DNA of 38,617 bases from Arsenicicoccus bolidensis DSM 15745 (GTDB taxonomy: Bacteria; Actinomycetota; Actinomycetes; Actinomycetales; Dermatophilaceae), in contig NZ_AUFG01000036.1 of NCBI RefSeq assembly GCF_000426385.1, positions 1 through 38,617 of the forward strand, in the 5' to 3' direction. The translations under genes were made by a program, and so were the position numbers. Each line of letters opens with the position of its first letter. Position 1 is the first letter of the stretch. The notes under the pieces were generated by a model. That model had not been told where the DNA came from. It made no database searches and saw nothing but the letters and a program-made list of their open reading frames with translations. Positions 9,082 through 18,612 of the stretch are shown in pieces.

Positions 9082-9908
9082 AGCTGCTGGCGCAGTACCC
9101 CGACGCCGTCGCCGTGTCCTTGCACGACCTGGAGGCGGAGGTCCTGACGACTGCCGCCCGCGAGATCGAGTTCATGGCGCTGCTGGACCCGGACGCGCTC
9201 GGGGCCGTGACCCTGAGCGGGCAGGACCTGCGCGCGGACCTGGCCGACTGTCGCGCACTGTCCCCTGGTCTGGCGCCCGGCAACCCCGATCATCGTCCGC
9301 TGGAGCTGTGGGGGTTCCTGCGCTCACCGGCCCCGCAGGCGCTGGAGCCGATCGACGGACGCATCGCGGACCTCCTGCAGCGTCATACGGCCCGACTGCC
9401 GGCCGACCAGCGGCGTCTCGCGGCGGAGTCGCTCGAGCTGGGCAGCGGGCCGCTCGCTCTGCTGCTGCTCATCGACGCGCTCAGGCAGTCGGCCGCCGTC
9501 CTCGACGACGAGGAGTACGAGACCTGCCAGCTGATCGCCCAGCGCTACCTGGCCTCGTCTCGCTACACCTCTGCGCTGCGGTCCTGCTGGGGTCGTCTCG
9601 GGCAGGGGCGCAGCGACCAGCTGCGGGCGGAGGCCGCGGCGGCCGTGCTGCCCCTGACCGGCCGGTGCCTGCTCTACCTCGACACGGTGGACGGCCGGAT
9701 GCACGTCCGCGTGCCACGCACCCGGCTCCCGGACCTGCTCGCCACCGCAGCCGTGGCCCGCGACAGCATCGATCCCCTCCAGCACCGCTTCCCGGCGCAC
9801 TACCGGCGCGGGCTGGAGCAGCTGCACGCCGACATCGAGGTCGTGCTGCGCTATCTCGACGCCGGCCCGGTGCATCGGACGCTGTGGCGCTGGGGCGCCG
9901 GGAGATAG
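9078..9908 (+). CDS. unknown protein, candidate immunity protein
   Basis: I do not recognise this 276-aa protein. It has no signal peptide and no clear membrane helix, although SGPLALLLLIDALRQ is hydrophobic. It is acidic/Leu-rich in the first half and more basic towards the C-terminus, with a strand-rich YLDTVDGRMHVRVPRTRL segment. Its ATG overlaps the stop of the toxin-like gene (ATGA, 9078–9081) and GGAGG precedes it, so it is translationally coupled. Position directly after a polymorphic-toxin-like gene is the standard place for an immunity gene. At 276 aa it is larger than most immunity proteins, so an accessory or chaperone role is an alternative. Confidence 0.5.
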   Translation: MKLLAQYPDAVAVSLHDLEAEVLTTAAREIEFMALLDPDALGAVTLSGQDLRADLADCRALSPGLAPGNPDHRPLELWGFLRSPAPQALEPIDGRIADLLQRHTARLPADQRRLAAESLELGSGPLALLLLIDALRQSAAVLDDEEYETCQLIAQRYLASSRYTSALRSCWGRLGQGRSDQLRAEAAAAVLPLTGRCLLYLDTVDGRMHVRVPRTRLPDLLATAAVARDSIDPLQHRFPAHYRRGLEQLHADIEVVLRYLDAGPVHRTLWRWGAGR

Positions 9909-9914
9909 GGGCTG

Positions 9915-10640
9915 CTAGCCGTCCAGCTGGTCGAGGATGCAGAGCTCGTTGCCCGAGGTGTCCCGCAGGACGACCCAGGGATGCCCCTGTGCCCAGTCGT
10001 CGTCGGCGCGGGTGGCCCCGAAGGTGAGGGCGAGGTCGACGAGCTCGTCCCGCGACGGATCGTCGGCCTCGGGCCGGACGTCGAGGTGCAGCCGGTTCTG
10101 ACCCTGCTTGGGCGACAGCTCTCGGCAGAGCTCGAGCAGAGGGCCTCGCAGGCTCGGGTGCCGCAGCGTGACCGGCGCGGAGCCGACGACCTGCACCCAT
10201 CCGGTCAGGGCGGCATACAGCGCGGCGTCGCGCTCGGGATCGGCGCTGTCCAGCGGCAGCGCGGCGATCGGCCCGGTGTCGCGAAAGGCCTCGCGATCCT
10301 CCATCACGCAGAAGGGGTTGCCGTCGGGATCGGCGAGCACGACCCACGGCACGTCGCGCTGACCGACGTCAAGGTGCCGAGCGCCCAGGCCGAGCAGACG
10401 GTCGACCACCTCCTGCTGGCGCGCGCCGCCGGCCAGGTCGGGGTGTAGCCGAGGGGAGGGGGTCGGCGCCCGGTCGACCTGCTCGACGCTGAGGTCGAGG
10501 AACAGGTCGTCGCCGAGCACCAGCCGGCCCTCGAACCCGAAGTCCGTGGGGCCGGCGTCCACCAGCCCCAGGGCCTGGGTCCAGAAGGCACCGACGCGCT
10601 CGGCGTCGCGGGCCTGCATGACCAGATTCTCGAGGCGCAC
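9915..10640 (-). CDS. two-domain VOC (glyoxalase/bleomycin-resistance fold) protein
   Basis: This 241-aa protein is made of two vicinal-oxygen-chelate modules. The first (about 1–115) ends WVVLADPDGNPFCVMED and the second (about 125–241) ends WVVLRDTSGNELCILDQ, each with the familiar D-x-x-G-N-x-(F/L)-C closing strand. Enzymes of this fold act on varied small molecules; the substrate cannot be predicted. The start is the GTG at 10640, because TAGCGT lies 6 nt upstream and there is no Shine-Dalgarno. That −10 box includes the stop codon of the upstream M4 peptidase gene, so it may be both cotranscribed and independently transcribed. Confidence 0.8.
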   Translation of the reverse strand: MRLENLVMQARDAERVGAFWTQALGLVDAGPTDFGFEGRLVLGDDLFLDLSVEQVDRAPTPSPRLHPDLAGGARQQEVVDRLLGLGARHLDVGQRDVPWVVLADPDGNPFCVMEDREAFRDTGPIAALPLDSADPERDAALYAALTGWVQVVGSAPVTLRHPSLRGPLLELCRELSPKQGQNRLHLDVRPEADDPSRDELVDLALTFGATRADDDWAQGHPWVVLRDTSGNELCILDQLDG

Positions 10641-10646
10641 GCCACC

Positions 10647-10652
10647 ACGCTA
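10647..10652 (-). promoter_or_regulatory. −10 box TAGCGT overlapping the peptidase stop codon
   Basis: On the minus strand TAGCGT is followed by 6 nt and the GTG start at 10640. Its first three bases are the TAG stop of the M4 peptidase gene (10650–10652). Confidence 0.5.
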
Positions 10653-11846
10653 GTCGTCGGAGTCCTTGCCGGTGGCCGGCTCGACCCCGACCTGCTGCCA
10701 CGCCTGTGCGACGGCGGTGCTCTCCTCACTGTCGGCACCGTAGCGGGCGGCCGCCGCGTCGAGGGTGGCCCGCGCGAACCGGGCGAAGCCGCAGTCCTGC
10801 GGGATCCGCACGCCGTGCGCCGCCGTCAGCACGTCCCACCACACCTGTCCGGCCCGCTCCCACGCGTGCCCGCCCAGCGCAGCCGCCGCGAGGTAGAACG
10901 CGCGGTTAGGGATGCCGGAGTTGATGTGGACCCCACCGTTGTCGTTGTCGCTGTCGTGCGGCAGGTCGACGTAGTCCTCCATCGACCCCGGCTGCGGGTC
11001 CTTGCCCAGGGCGGGGTCGTCATAGGCCGTGCCGGGCGCCTTCATGGACCGCAGCGCCACCCCGTGGACCTTGGGGGTGAAGATCCCGGCCCCGATCAGC
11101 CAGTCGGCCTGGTCCGCGGTCTGCCCGAGGGAGTGCTGCTTGGTCAGCGAGCCGATGACGTCCGAGATCGACTCGTTGAGGGCGCCGGACTGCCCGACGT
11201 AGGTCAGTCCCGCCGTGAACTGCGTGATGCCGTGCGCCAGCTCGTGGCCCATGACGTCGATGGAGTCGGTGAACGACGCGAAGTAGACCCCGTCGCCGTC
11301 GCCGAACACCATCTGCTCGCCGTCCCAGAAGGCGTTGCTGTAGTCCCGGTCGTAGTGCACCGTCGCCACCAGCGTCAGCCCGCGCCCGTCGAGCGAGTCC
11401 CGGCCGTAGACGTCCGCCAGCAGGCGATAGGTCACCCCCAGCCCGTCGTAGGCCTCGGTCACGGACTCGTCCTTGGTGGGGGGATCGTCCTCGGAGCGGA
11501 CCAGCTGACCGGGCAGGGTCGTGCCGTGCCGGGCGTCGTGGAGGCGGCGGTCGGGCTTCAGCGTGGCGGGCTGCGACGGCGAGCCCGGTTGTGGCGCAGC
11601 AGGAGTCGTATGACGGGTGCGCGAGTCCCGCAGGCCGATCGCCCCCGGCAGGCGCGGCTCCGGACGGGTGGTGCGGACCTCGCGTGTGCTGCGCTTGCGC
11701 GTGTCGTGCTGCAACGTGTGCCGCGCCGCCTCGACCGCGCGCCGCTCCGGCGCGTCCTCGGCGATGTGCCGCAGCAGGTGCGGCGGGACGATGCCGCAGC
11801 AGCGCGGCAGGACGGGGGCGGGGAGCTGCGCAGGCGCGGTCGGCAT
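10650..11846 (-). CDS. protealysin-type M4 metallopeptidase
   Basis: This 398-aa thermolysin-family zinc protease has HELAH (His201, Glu202, His205) and the distal zinc ligand Glu225 in NESISDV, at the expected 20-residue distance; VHINSG supplies the catalytic-site His region. The N-terminus has the short protealysin-type propeptide motif (RCCGIVPPHLLRHIAE, about 16–31) in place of the long FTP/PepSY propeptide of thermolysin, and there is no Sec signal peptide, as in protealysins. I chose the ATG at 11846 because the propeptide motif follows at the usual distance; in-frame ATGs exist further upstream. The peptidase inhibitor gene (emfourin) that often accompanies protealysins is not seen next door. 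It is divergent from the leuA leader. Confidence 0.85.
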   Translation of the reverse strand: MPTAPAQLPAPVLPRCCGIVPPHLLRHIAEDAPERRAVEAARHTLQHDTRKRSTREVRTTRPEPRLPGAIGLRDSRTRHTTPAAPQPGSPSQPATLKPDRRLHDARHGTTLPGQLVRSEDDPPTKDESVTEAYDGLGVTYRLLADVYGRDSLDGRGLTLVATVHYDRDYSNAFWDGEQMVFGDGDGVYFASFTDSIDVMGHELAHGITQFTAGLTYVGQSGALNESISDVIGSLTKQHSLGQTADQADWLIGAGIFTPKVHGVALRSMKAPGTAYDDPALGKDPQPGSMEDYVDLPHDSDNDNGGVHINSGIPNRAFYLAAAALGGHAWERAGQVWWDVLTAAHGVRIPQDCGFARFARATLDAAAARYGADSEESTAVAQAWQQVGVEPATGKDSDD

Positions 11847-12021
11847 ACGACCAGCATGTGACTGCTGGGGCTCGACTGCCTGCCGAGACCGCGCCATCAG
11901 GAGAACGCCCCGCGCCGTCTCCAGCAGGACGTCACGTGGACACGGCGTCCCAGGATGCGGGACCGCCCGGCGTGCCAGGTGGACGGGCCGGGGGCATCGC
12001 CATACGGTCAGGATCGTGCGT

Positions 12022-12071
12022 ATGCGGAACGGGGCCGTCCACCCGGCCACCTGGAGCCTCCTCCTTCCCTG

Positions 12072-12090
<19 letters not shown>
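12022..12090 (+). CDS. leucine-rich leader peptide upstream of leuA
   Basis: This 22-codon open frame (ATG 12022, TAG 12088) has three consecutive Leu codons (CTC CTC CTT, 12058–12066) and a fourth as the last sense codon. Its end runs into the left arm of a strong hairpin starting at 12072, 6 nt after the Leu run. A possible −10, TACGGT, lies at 12003–12008. The 325-bp gap between the M4 peptidase and leuA contains nothing else gene-like. Leader peptides with Leu codons before leuA have been described comparatively in Actinobacteria; this one is inferred from sequence only. No good Shine-Dalgarno is visible. Confidence 0.6.
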
Positions 12091-13893
<1,803 letters not shown>

Positions 13894-13922
13894 CGACTCA
13901 CCCCTCCCACCCACCCCCACGA

Positions 13923-13965
13923 TCGTGAGTGTTTGGTCCAAGAGTCTTGGACCGAACACTCACGA
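13923..13965. terminator. 20-bp palindrome downstream of leuA, left flank of the Hip module
   Basis: Arms 13923–13942 and 13946–13965 pair over 20 bp with one G·T wobble and a 3-nt loop (AGT). There is no T-tract. It probably ends leuA transcription. Its arm (TCGTGAGTGTTTGGTCCAA) is 16/19 identical to the arm of the palindrome at 15576–15620, on the other side of the Hip gene pair. Confidence 0.65.
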
Positions 13966-13980
13966 CCTGCGGTTGTGGGG

Positions 13981-14025
13981 GGACAGATCTGGCCTAGTTG
14001 CAGGGTTAAGGGGTCAGATCTGGCC
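13981..14025 (+). promoter_or_regulatory. two near-palindromic operator candidates for the HipB-like repressor
   Basis: GGACAGATCTGGCC (13981–13994) and GGTCAGATCTGGCC (14012–14025) each differ by one base from the perfect palindrome GGCCAGATCTGGCC. They are 31 bp apart centre to centre (three helical turns). The second lies where the −35 element of the downstream promoter should be. This is the layout of an autoregulated XRE-repressor operon. Confidence 0.55.
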
Positions 14026-14034
14026 CCGTGTTGC

Positions 14035-14040
14035 TAGTTT
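14035..14040 (+). promoter_or_regulatory. −10 box TAGTTT of the Hip-like operon (leaderless)
   Basis: TAGTTT is followed by 6 nt (GGCTGT) and the ATG at 14047; there is no Shine-Dalgarno. It lies immediately downstream of the second operator candidate. Confidence 0.55.
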
Positions 14041-14046
14041 GGCTGT

Positions 14047-14364
14047 ATGACGAGCCCGACGCCACGCTCCGTCACCCGCGCTCTGGCGAGCCTGGGGGAG
14101 TCGTTGCGCGGCTGGCGGGTGCTGCAGGGACTGACGGTGGCCCAGGTCGCCGACCGCGCAGGCATCTCGGAGCGCACCGTCAAGCGCCTCGAGGCCGGTG
14201 AGGGTGCGGCGCTGGAGCACGCCCTGCGGGTGGCCCGGGCGCTGGGTGTGCTCGACGAGCTCGTGGCGTCGGTCGATCCCCTCCGCAGCGACGTGGGACG
14301 GCTGCGTGCGGAGGAGCTCCTGCCGCGGCGGGTGCGACGCCGGGCCGGAGCGGGGGAGCCGTGA
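14047..14364 (+). CDS. XRE-family helix-turn-helix regulator, HipB-like
   Basis: This 105-aa DNA-binding protein has its HTH at about residues 18–68: the recognition region reads VAQVADRAGISERTVKRLE, the standard XRE pattern. A short Arg-rich tail follows (LLPRRVRRRAG). It is likely the antitoxin and autorepressor of the HipA-like kinase gene, whose GTG start overlaps its stop (GTGA, 14361–14364). Two palindromes upstream are its probable operators. Gene order and overlap match hipBA pairs. Confidence 0.8.
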   Translation: MTSPTPRSVTRALASLGESLRGWRVLQGLTVAQVADRAGISERTVKRLEAGEGAALEHALRVARALGVLDELVASVDPLRSDVGRLRAEELLPRRVRRRAGAGEP

Positions 14365-15575
14365 TTACCGTCGAGGTGTGGCTCGACCCCGACGTGCGGG
14401 TGGGGACCATGCACGTGCACCAGGGGCGCGGGGCCGAGTCCCTCACCTTCACCTACGACCCGGGCTACTTCGCGCGCGAGGGCGCCTATGCGCTCGAGCC
14501 CGGTCTGCCGTTGCGATCCGGTGGGTTCCACAGTGCGGGGAGGTTGTTCGGCGCCTTCGCGGACAGTGCGCCCGACCGGTGGGGGCGGACGCTGGTGCGG
14601 CGCACCCTCGCCGAGGCGGCTCGCGAGGCCGGCGAGACGCCCCGTCAGCCGGGGGAGTCCGACTTCCTGCTCGGCGTGCGCGACGACCTGCGGCAGGGCG
14701 CGCTCCGCTACCGCCTGCCGGCGGACCCGCCGGGCAGCTTCCGGGCGGGGGCGCAGGACGGCGTGCCCGTCCTCACCGAGCTCGGCACCCTGCTGTCGCT
14801 GGCGGACAAGGTGCTGTCCGACGAGGCCGACCTGGGGGAGCTGCGGCGGCTCGTCGGTGCCGGGTCGTCCCTCGGCGGGGCACGCCCCAAGGCCCACGTG
14901 CGCCTGCCCGGAGGGGCGGTCGGCATCGCCAAGTTCCCCGCGGACCGGCACGACGACTGGAACGTCATGGCCTGGGAGAAGGTCGCGCTCGACCTGGCCG
15001 CCGCGGCGCAGGTCGTCGTGCCGCCGTCACGGCTCGTGGCGGTGGGCGGCCGCGACGTGCTGGTCGTGGAGCGCTTCGACCGGCGGGGCGCCCACCGTCT
15101 CGGCTACGTCAGCGCCATGACGATGCTCGAGGCCACCGACGGCGACCGCGCGACCTACCTGGACATCGCCGAGGTGGTCGAGCAGGTCTCGCCCCAGGCG
15201 CGCGAGGACATGCACCAGCTCTGGCGACGCGTCGTCCTCGGCGCCCTGATCAACAACACGGACGACCACCTGCGCAACCACGGCTTCCTGCGCGAGGGCG
15301 ACGGGTGGGTGCTCTCGCCGGCCTTCGACCTCAACCCGACGCCCTTCGCCGGCCCCTTCGCCACGGACGTCGCCGACCCGGGCGACGGAGGGTCGATCGA
15401 GGCGGCGCTGGACGTCGCGGAGTACTTCCGCCTCGGGGCGGCCGACGCCGCGCGGATCCTGGACGAGGTCCGGGCCGCCGCGAGCGGGTGGGACCGCGCA
15501 GCGGCGTCATACGGCATCGGCGAGCGCGAGCGAGCCCGCATGGCAACGGCGTTCACCTCGCCCGACCAACGATGA
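14361..15575 (+). CDS. HipA-family serine/threonine kinase toxin
   Basis: This 404-aa kinase is of the HipA type; characterised members phosphorylate glutamyl-tRNA synthetase or other translation targets and cause growth arrest. An N-terminal HipA_N-like domain (about 1–115) is followed by the G-rich loop GAGSSLGGARPKAHV (about 167–181) and the catalytic segment NNTDDHLRNHG (298–308), in which Asp301 and Asn306 match the spacing of the E. coli catalytic Asp and Asn. The metal-binding Asp323 lies in AFDLNP. All key residues look intact, so activity is plausible. The GTG start at 14361 follows GGGGGAG. Its stop abuts the palindrome at 15576. The substrate cannot be predicted. Confidence 0.85.
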   Translation: MITVEVWLDPDVRVGTMHVHQGRGAESLTFTYDPGYFAREGAYALEPGLPLRSGGFHSAGRLFGAFADSAPDRWGRTLVRRTLAEAAREAGETPRQPGESDFLLGVRDDLRQGALRYRLPADPPGSFRAGAQDGVPVLTELGTLLSLADKVLSDEADLGELRRLVGAGSSLGGARPKAHVRLPGGAVGIAKFPADRHDDWNVMAWEKVALDLAAAAQVVVPPSRLVAVGGRDVLVVERFDRRGAHRLGYVSAMTMLEATDGDRATYLDIAEVVEQVSPQAREDMHQLWRRVVLGALINNTDDHLRNHGFLREGDGWVLSPAFDLNPTPFAGPFATDVADPGDGGSIEAALDVAEYFRLGAADAARILDEVRAAASGWDRAAASYGIGERERARMATAFTSPDQR

Positions 15576-15620
15576 TCGTGGGGGTTTCGTCCAAGGACGT
15601 TGGACGAAACCCCCACGATG
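15576..15620. terminator. perfect 20-bp palindrome between hipA-like and alkB-like genes
   Basis: Arms 15576–15595 and 15601–15620 are perfectly complementary around a 5-nt loop (GGACG). The stem starts one base after the hipA-like stop codon and ends 20 bp before the end of the convergent alkB-like gene, so it can serve as a bidirectional terminator. The arm is closely related to that of the 13923–13965 palindrome. Confidence 0.7.
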
Positions 15621-15640
15621 TCGGTGGAGTGGGGGGAGGG

Positions 15641-16267
15641 TCAGCGGACGCCGCGGGGGCGGAACTGGATCGAGATGCGGGGGCCGGTGGCGGAGGTCGA
15701 CTTCGGTATGGCGTGCTCCCACGTCCGCTGGCACGAACCACCCATGACGACGAGGTCGCCGTGACCGAGGGAGAACCGGTGCGCGGTGGGGCCACCCCCG
15801 CGGGGCCGCAGGGCCAGCGTGCGTGCCGCCCCCACCGAGACGATGGCGACGATCGTGTCGTGAGTGGAGCCGCGACCGATCGTGTCTCCGTGCCAGGCGA
15901 CCGAGTCGGCGCCGTCGCGATAGAGGCAGAGCCCCGCGCTGGTCAGGGGCTCGCCGAGCTCGGGCAGGTAGTGCGCCGACAGTCGGTCCCGGAGGTCGTC
16001 GAGCAGGGGGTCGGGCAGCGTCTCGCGCGAGCCGTAGTACTTCGTGAGGCGCGGGACCGCGACGACGTTGTCGTACATCTGGCGCTCCTCCGCGTGCCAC
16101 GGCACGACCTCGACGAGGCGGTCGAAGAGCTGGCCGGAGCCCTGCACCCAACCGGGCAAGTGATCGACCCAGGCGCCCCGCGTCAGCTCCGTGCGCTGCA
16201 TCCCGTCGAGGGGACCCGGCGCACACTCCTCCGCCAGGTCGAAGATGGAGCCCTGCAGTCCGATCAT
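15641..16267 (-). CDS. AlkB-like Fe(II)/2-oxoglutarate-dependent dioxygenase
   Basis: This 208-aa enzyme belongs to the family that oxidatively removes alkyl groups from DNA or RNA bases. The iron triad is visible: His126 and Asp128 in WHGDTIG and His185 in TWEHAIPK. The C-terminal RISIQFRPR supplies the 2-oxoglutarate-binding Arg. The LTKYYG and LCLYRDGADSVAWH segments are typical of AlkB homologues. I prefer the ATG at 16267 (MIGLQGSIFDL) because a near-consensus −10 TATGAT lies 7 nt upstream; the ATG at 16279 would add four residues. It is divergent from the GNAT gene with interleaved promoters. Substrate preference is unknown. Confidence 0.85.
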   Translation of the reverse strand: MIGLQGSIFDLAEECAPGPLDGMQRTELTRGAWVDHLPGWVQGSGQLFDRLVEVVPWHAEERQMYDNVVAVPRLTKYYGSRETLPDPLLDDLRDRLSAHYLPELGEPLTSAGLCLYRDGADSVAWHGDTIGRGSTHDTIVAIVSVGAARTLALRPRGGGPTAHRFSLGHGDLVVMGGSCQRTWEHAIPKSTSATGPRISIQFRPRGVR

Positions 16268-16274
16268 GCGTTCG

Positions 16275-16280
16275 ATCATA
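16275..16280 (-). promoter_or_regulatory. −10 box TATGAT of the alkB-like gene (leaderless)
   Basis: On the minus strand TATGAT is followed by 7 nt (CGAACGC) and the ATG at 16267. An inverted repeat GCGCCGA/TCGGCGC (16281–16287 and 16296–16302) lies just upstream, in the −35 region. Confidence 0.5.
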
Positions 16281-16318
16281 GCGCCGAAAACTCCCTCGGC
16301 GCCGTCTCTTCGCGTCGC

Positions 16319-16324
16319 TACGGT
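16319..16324 (+). promoter_or_regulatory. −10 box TACGGT of the GNAT gene (leaderless)
   Basis: TACGGT is followed by 6 nt (GGCCGC) and the ATG at 16331, with no Shine-Dalgarno. The alkB-like gene's promoter faces the other way 38 bp to the left. Confidence 0.5.
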
Positions 16325-16330
16325 GGCCGC

Positions 16331-16885
16331 ATGGAGCTGCTCACCCCCACCCTGCGCACCGATCGCCTGCTGCTGCGCCCGTTCGCGGCGTCCGATGCCG
16401 ACGACCTGACGGCCCTGATGAGCGACGCGAGGGTGCTGGAGTACTGGGACTCACCGCCCTGGACCGATCCTGCCCGCGCCGGGGTCTTCCTCGAGCGCTG
16501 CCGCACCATGGCCGAGCAGGGCAGCGGCATCCGGGTGGCCGTCCAGCGTCTCGAGGACGGGGCCTTCCTCGGGTGGTGCCTCTTCGTCGACTGGGACGAC
16601 ACCTTCCGCAGCGCCCGGCTCGGGTACTGCTTGACCCAGACGTCCTGGGGCCACGGCTACGCCACCGAGGCCTCCCGCGCCGTGCTGACCTGGGCGTTCG
16701 ACGCGCTGCCGCTCAACCGGGTGCAGGCCGAGTGCGACACCCGCAACCCCGCGTCCGGTCGCGTGCTGGAGAAGCTGGGCTTCGTCCTGGAGGGGACGCT
16801 GCGACAGGACTGCATCGTCGACGGCGTGGTCTCGGACTCGTGGGTGTACGGCCTGCTCGCCGAGGACTGGCCCGTGCGTCGCTGA
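16331..16885 (+). CDS. GNAT-family N-acetyltransferase, RimJ/RimL-like
   Basis: This 184-aa acetyl-CoA-dependent transferase opens with [22 protein letters not shown] in the pattern of RimJ/RimL-type ribosomal-protein and related acetyltransferases. Motif A is near [15 protein letters not shown] (about 104–118), and [17 protein letters not shown] (about 140–156) is the usual motif B region. The acceptor cannot be told from sequence; RimJ/L-like proteins also include enzymes for small molecules. The start is the ATG at 16331, set by the leaderless promoter. It lies between the alkB-like gene and recO. Confidence 0.85.
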   Translation: MELLTPTLRTDRLLLRPFAASDADDLTALMSDARVLEYWDSPPWTDPARAGVFLERCRTMAEQGSGIRVAVQRLEDGAFLGWCLFVDWDDTFRSARLGYCLTQTSWGHGYATEASRAVLTWAFDALPLNRVQAECDTRNPASGRVLEKLGFVLEGTLRQDCIVDGVVSDSWVYGLLAEDWPVRR

Positions 16886-16959
16886 CCGGTCGCCGGCCTG
16901 AACGCACCGGGAGGGTGTCCGGGTGGGTGTCGGGGAGTGACCTGCGGGCGGGAGCAGGG

Positions 16960-17700
16960 ATGATGGGGGTGATGGCGCTCTATCGGGATCAGGCGGTGGT
17001 CCTGCGCACCCACAAGCTGGGTGAGGCGGACCGCATCGTCACCATGCTCTCGCGGCGCCACGGCAAGATCCGCGGTGTGGCCAAGGGCGTGCGCCGCACC
17101 AAGTCCCGCTTCGGGGCCCGGCTCGAGCCGTTCATGGTCGTGGACGTCCAGCTCTACCAAGGGCGTTCGCTCGACACCGTGACCCAGGTCGAGACGCTGG
17201 GTGCCTACGGCGACACGATCATGCGCGACTACGGCGCCTACACCGCGGCCAGCGCGATGGTCGAGACCGCCGACCAGCTCACGGTCGAGCACGAGCCCAA
17301 CGCCCAGCAGTTCATGCTCCTGGCCGGCGCGCTGCGCAGCCTCGCGGTGCACGAGCACGACAGCGGCCTGGTCATGGACGCCTATCTCCTGCGCGCGGTC
17401 GCCACGGCCGGCTGGGCGCCGAGCTTCGACGAGTGCGCGCGGTGCGGTGCGCCGGGCCCGCACCGTGGCTTCAACCTCGCCTCCGGCGGTGCCGTATGCC
17501 GAGACTGCCGCACCCCGGGGTCCGCCGCACCCAGCCCCGCCACGATGATCCTGCTGTCGGCGCTGCTGTCGGGCGACTGGGAGACCGCCGACTCGAGCGA
17601 GGTGCGGCACCGGCGCGAGGGGGCAGGGCTGGTCGCGGCCTTCGTGCAGTGGCACCTCGAGCGCGGGGTCCGGTCGCTGCGGCTGGTCGAGCGCACGTGA
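16960..17700 (+). CDS. recO: DNA repair protein RecO
   Basis: RecO (246 aa) helps RecR load RecA onto SSB-coated single-strand DNA in the RecFOR gap-repair pathway. The N-terminal OB fold begins [25 protein letters not shown], and [19 protein letters not shown] is characteristic. The C-terminal domain has a CxxC pair (CARC, then CRDC) for zinc. Several in-frame starts are clustered (16960, 16963, 16969, 16972); GGAG at 16951–16954 best fits 16960 or 16963. The gene precedes uppS as in most Actinobacteria, but era is about 9.9 kb upstream because of intervening genes. Confidence 0.93.
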   Translation: MMGVMALYRDQAVVLRTHKLGEADRIVTMLSRRHGKIRGVAKGVRRTKSRFGARLEPFMVVDVQLYQGRSLDTVTQVETLGAYGDTIMRDYGAYTAASAMVETADQLTVEHEPNAQQFMLLAGALRSLAVHEHDSGLVMDAYLLRAVATAGWAPSFDECARCGAPGPHRGFNLASGGAVCRDCRTPGSAAPSPATMILLSALLSGDWETADSSEVRHRREGAGLVAAFVQWHLERGVRSLRLVERT

Positions 17701-17746
17701 CCAGCGCATCCAGCAGGTCGATCCGAGCTATCAGAAGGAGCAGGTC

Positions 17747-18586
17747 GTGGCGCTGAGGTCCCGTCGAGCCGAGCCCCGTCGAGCGGAGGCGTGGAAGGGT
17801 CAGGTCCGGCCGCCGTTCCCGCACCCCTCCGGCGCCCGGCCGCCCGGCATACCGCGCGAGCTCGTCCCCAACCACGTGGCCGTCGTCATGGACGGCAACG
17901 GTCGCTGGGCCAACCAGCGGGGCCTGCCGCGCACCCAGGGTCACGAGGCGGGGGAGGCTAGCCTGCTCGACGTGGTCGCGGGGGCCATCGAGATGGGGAT
18001 CCCCAACCTGTCGGCCTATGCCTTCTCCACCGAGAACTGGCGCCGCAGCCCGGACGAGGTGCGCTTCCTCATGGGCTTCAACCGCGACGTGATCCACCGC
18101 CGCCGCGACCAGCTGGCCGAGTGGGGCGTGCGGATGCGCTGGGTCGGCCGTCGGCCGCGCCTGTGGTCCAGCGTCATCAAGGAGCTCGAGCACGCCCAGG
18201 ACCTGACCCGCGACAACGACGTCCTGACGCTGTACTTCTGCGTGAACTACGGCGGTCGCGCCGAGATCGCCGACAGCGTGCGGCGCATCGCCGAGGAGGT
18301 CGCGGCCGGCCGGCTGTCGCCGCGCGGCATCGACGAGCGGACGATCGCGCGCCACCTGGACTACCCGGACATGCCCGACGTCGACCTGTTCCTGCGGTCC
18401 TCGGGGGAGCAGCGCACGAGCAACTTCCTGCTCTGGCAGAGCGCGTATGCCGAGATGGTGTTCCTCGACACGCTGTGGCCCGACTTCGACCGGCGGGACC
18501 TGTGGCGCGCGGTGCAGATCTATGCCGAGCGGGACCGGCGCTACGGCGGAGCGGTGGACAAGCCGGGTGAGGACGCCGCTCGCTGA
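17747..18586 (+). CDS. uppS: isoprenyl transferase (undecaprenyl diphosphate synthase type)
   Basis: This 279-aa cis-prenyltransferase makes the polyprenyl-diphosphate carrier for cell-wall synthesis. The catalytic Asp49 lies in VMDGNGRWA. The substrate-binding segments STENW and [15 protein letters not shown] are present, followed by the C-terminal W-P-D-F and ERDRRYGG. A basic, Pro-rich N-terminal extension of about 40 residues precedes the core. The GTG at 17747 follows AAGGAG by 6 nt. The product chain length (C50/C55) cannot be told. A palindrome at 18613–18634 may end the transcript. Confidence 0.93.
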   Translation: MALRSRRAEPRRAEAWKGQVRPPFPHPSGARPPGIPRELVPNHVAVVMDGNGRWANQRGLPRTQGHEAGEASLLDVVAGAIEMGIPNLSAYAFSTENWRRSPDEVRFLMGFNRDVIHRRRDQLAEWGVRMRWVGRRPRLWSSVIKELEHAQDLTRDNDVLTLYFCVNYGGRAEIADSVRRIAEEVAAGRLSPRGIDERTIARHLDYPDMPDVDLFLRSSGEQRTSNFLLWQSAYAEMVFLDTLWPDFDRRDLWRAVQIYAERDRRYGGAVDKPGEDAAR

Positions 18587-18612
18587 GGTGGCGCGGCACC
18601 GGCGGCGAGCTC

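Noticed and set aside
14198-16885. A single 895-aa plus-strand protein spanning the Hip and alkB regions
   Set aside because: Only its last 184 residues (from the ATG at 16331) are a real GNAT protein; the rest is off-frame to hipA-like and antisense to alkB-like genes.
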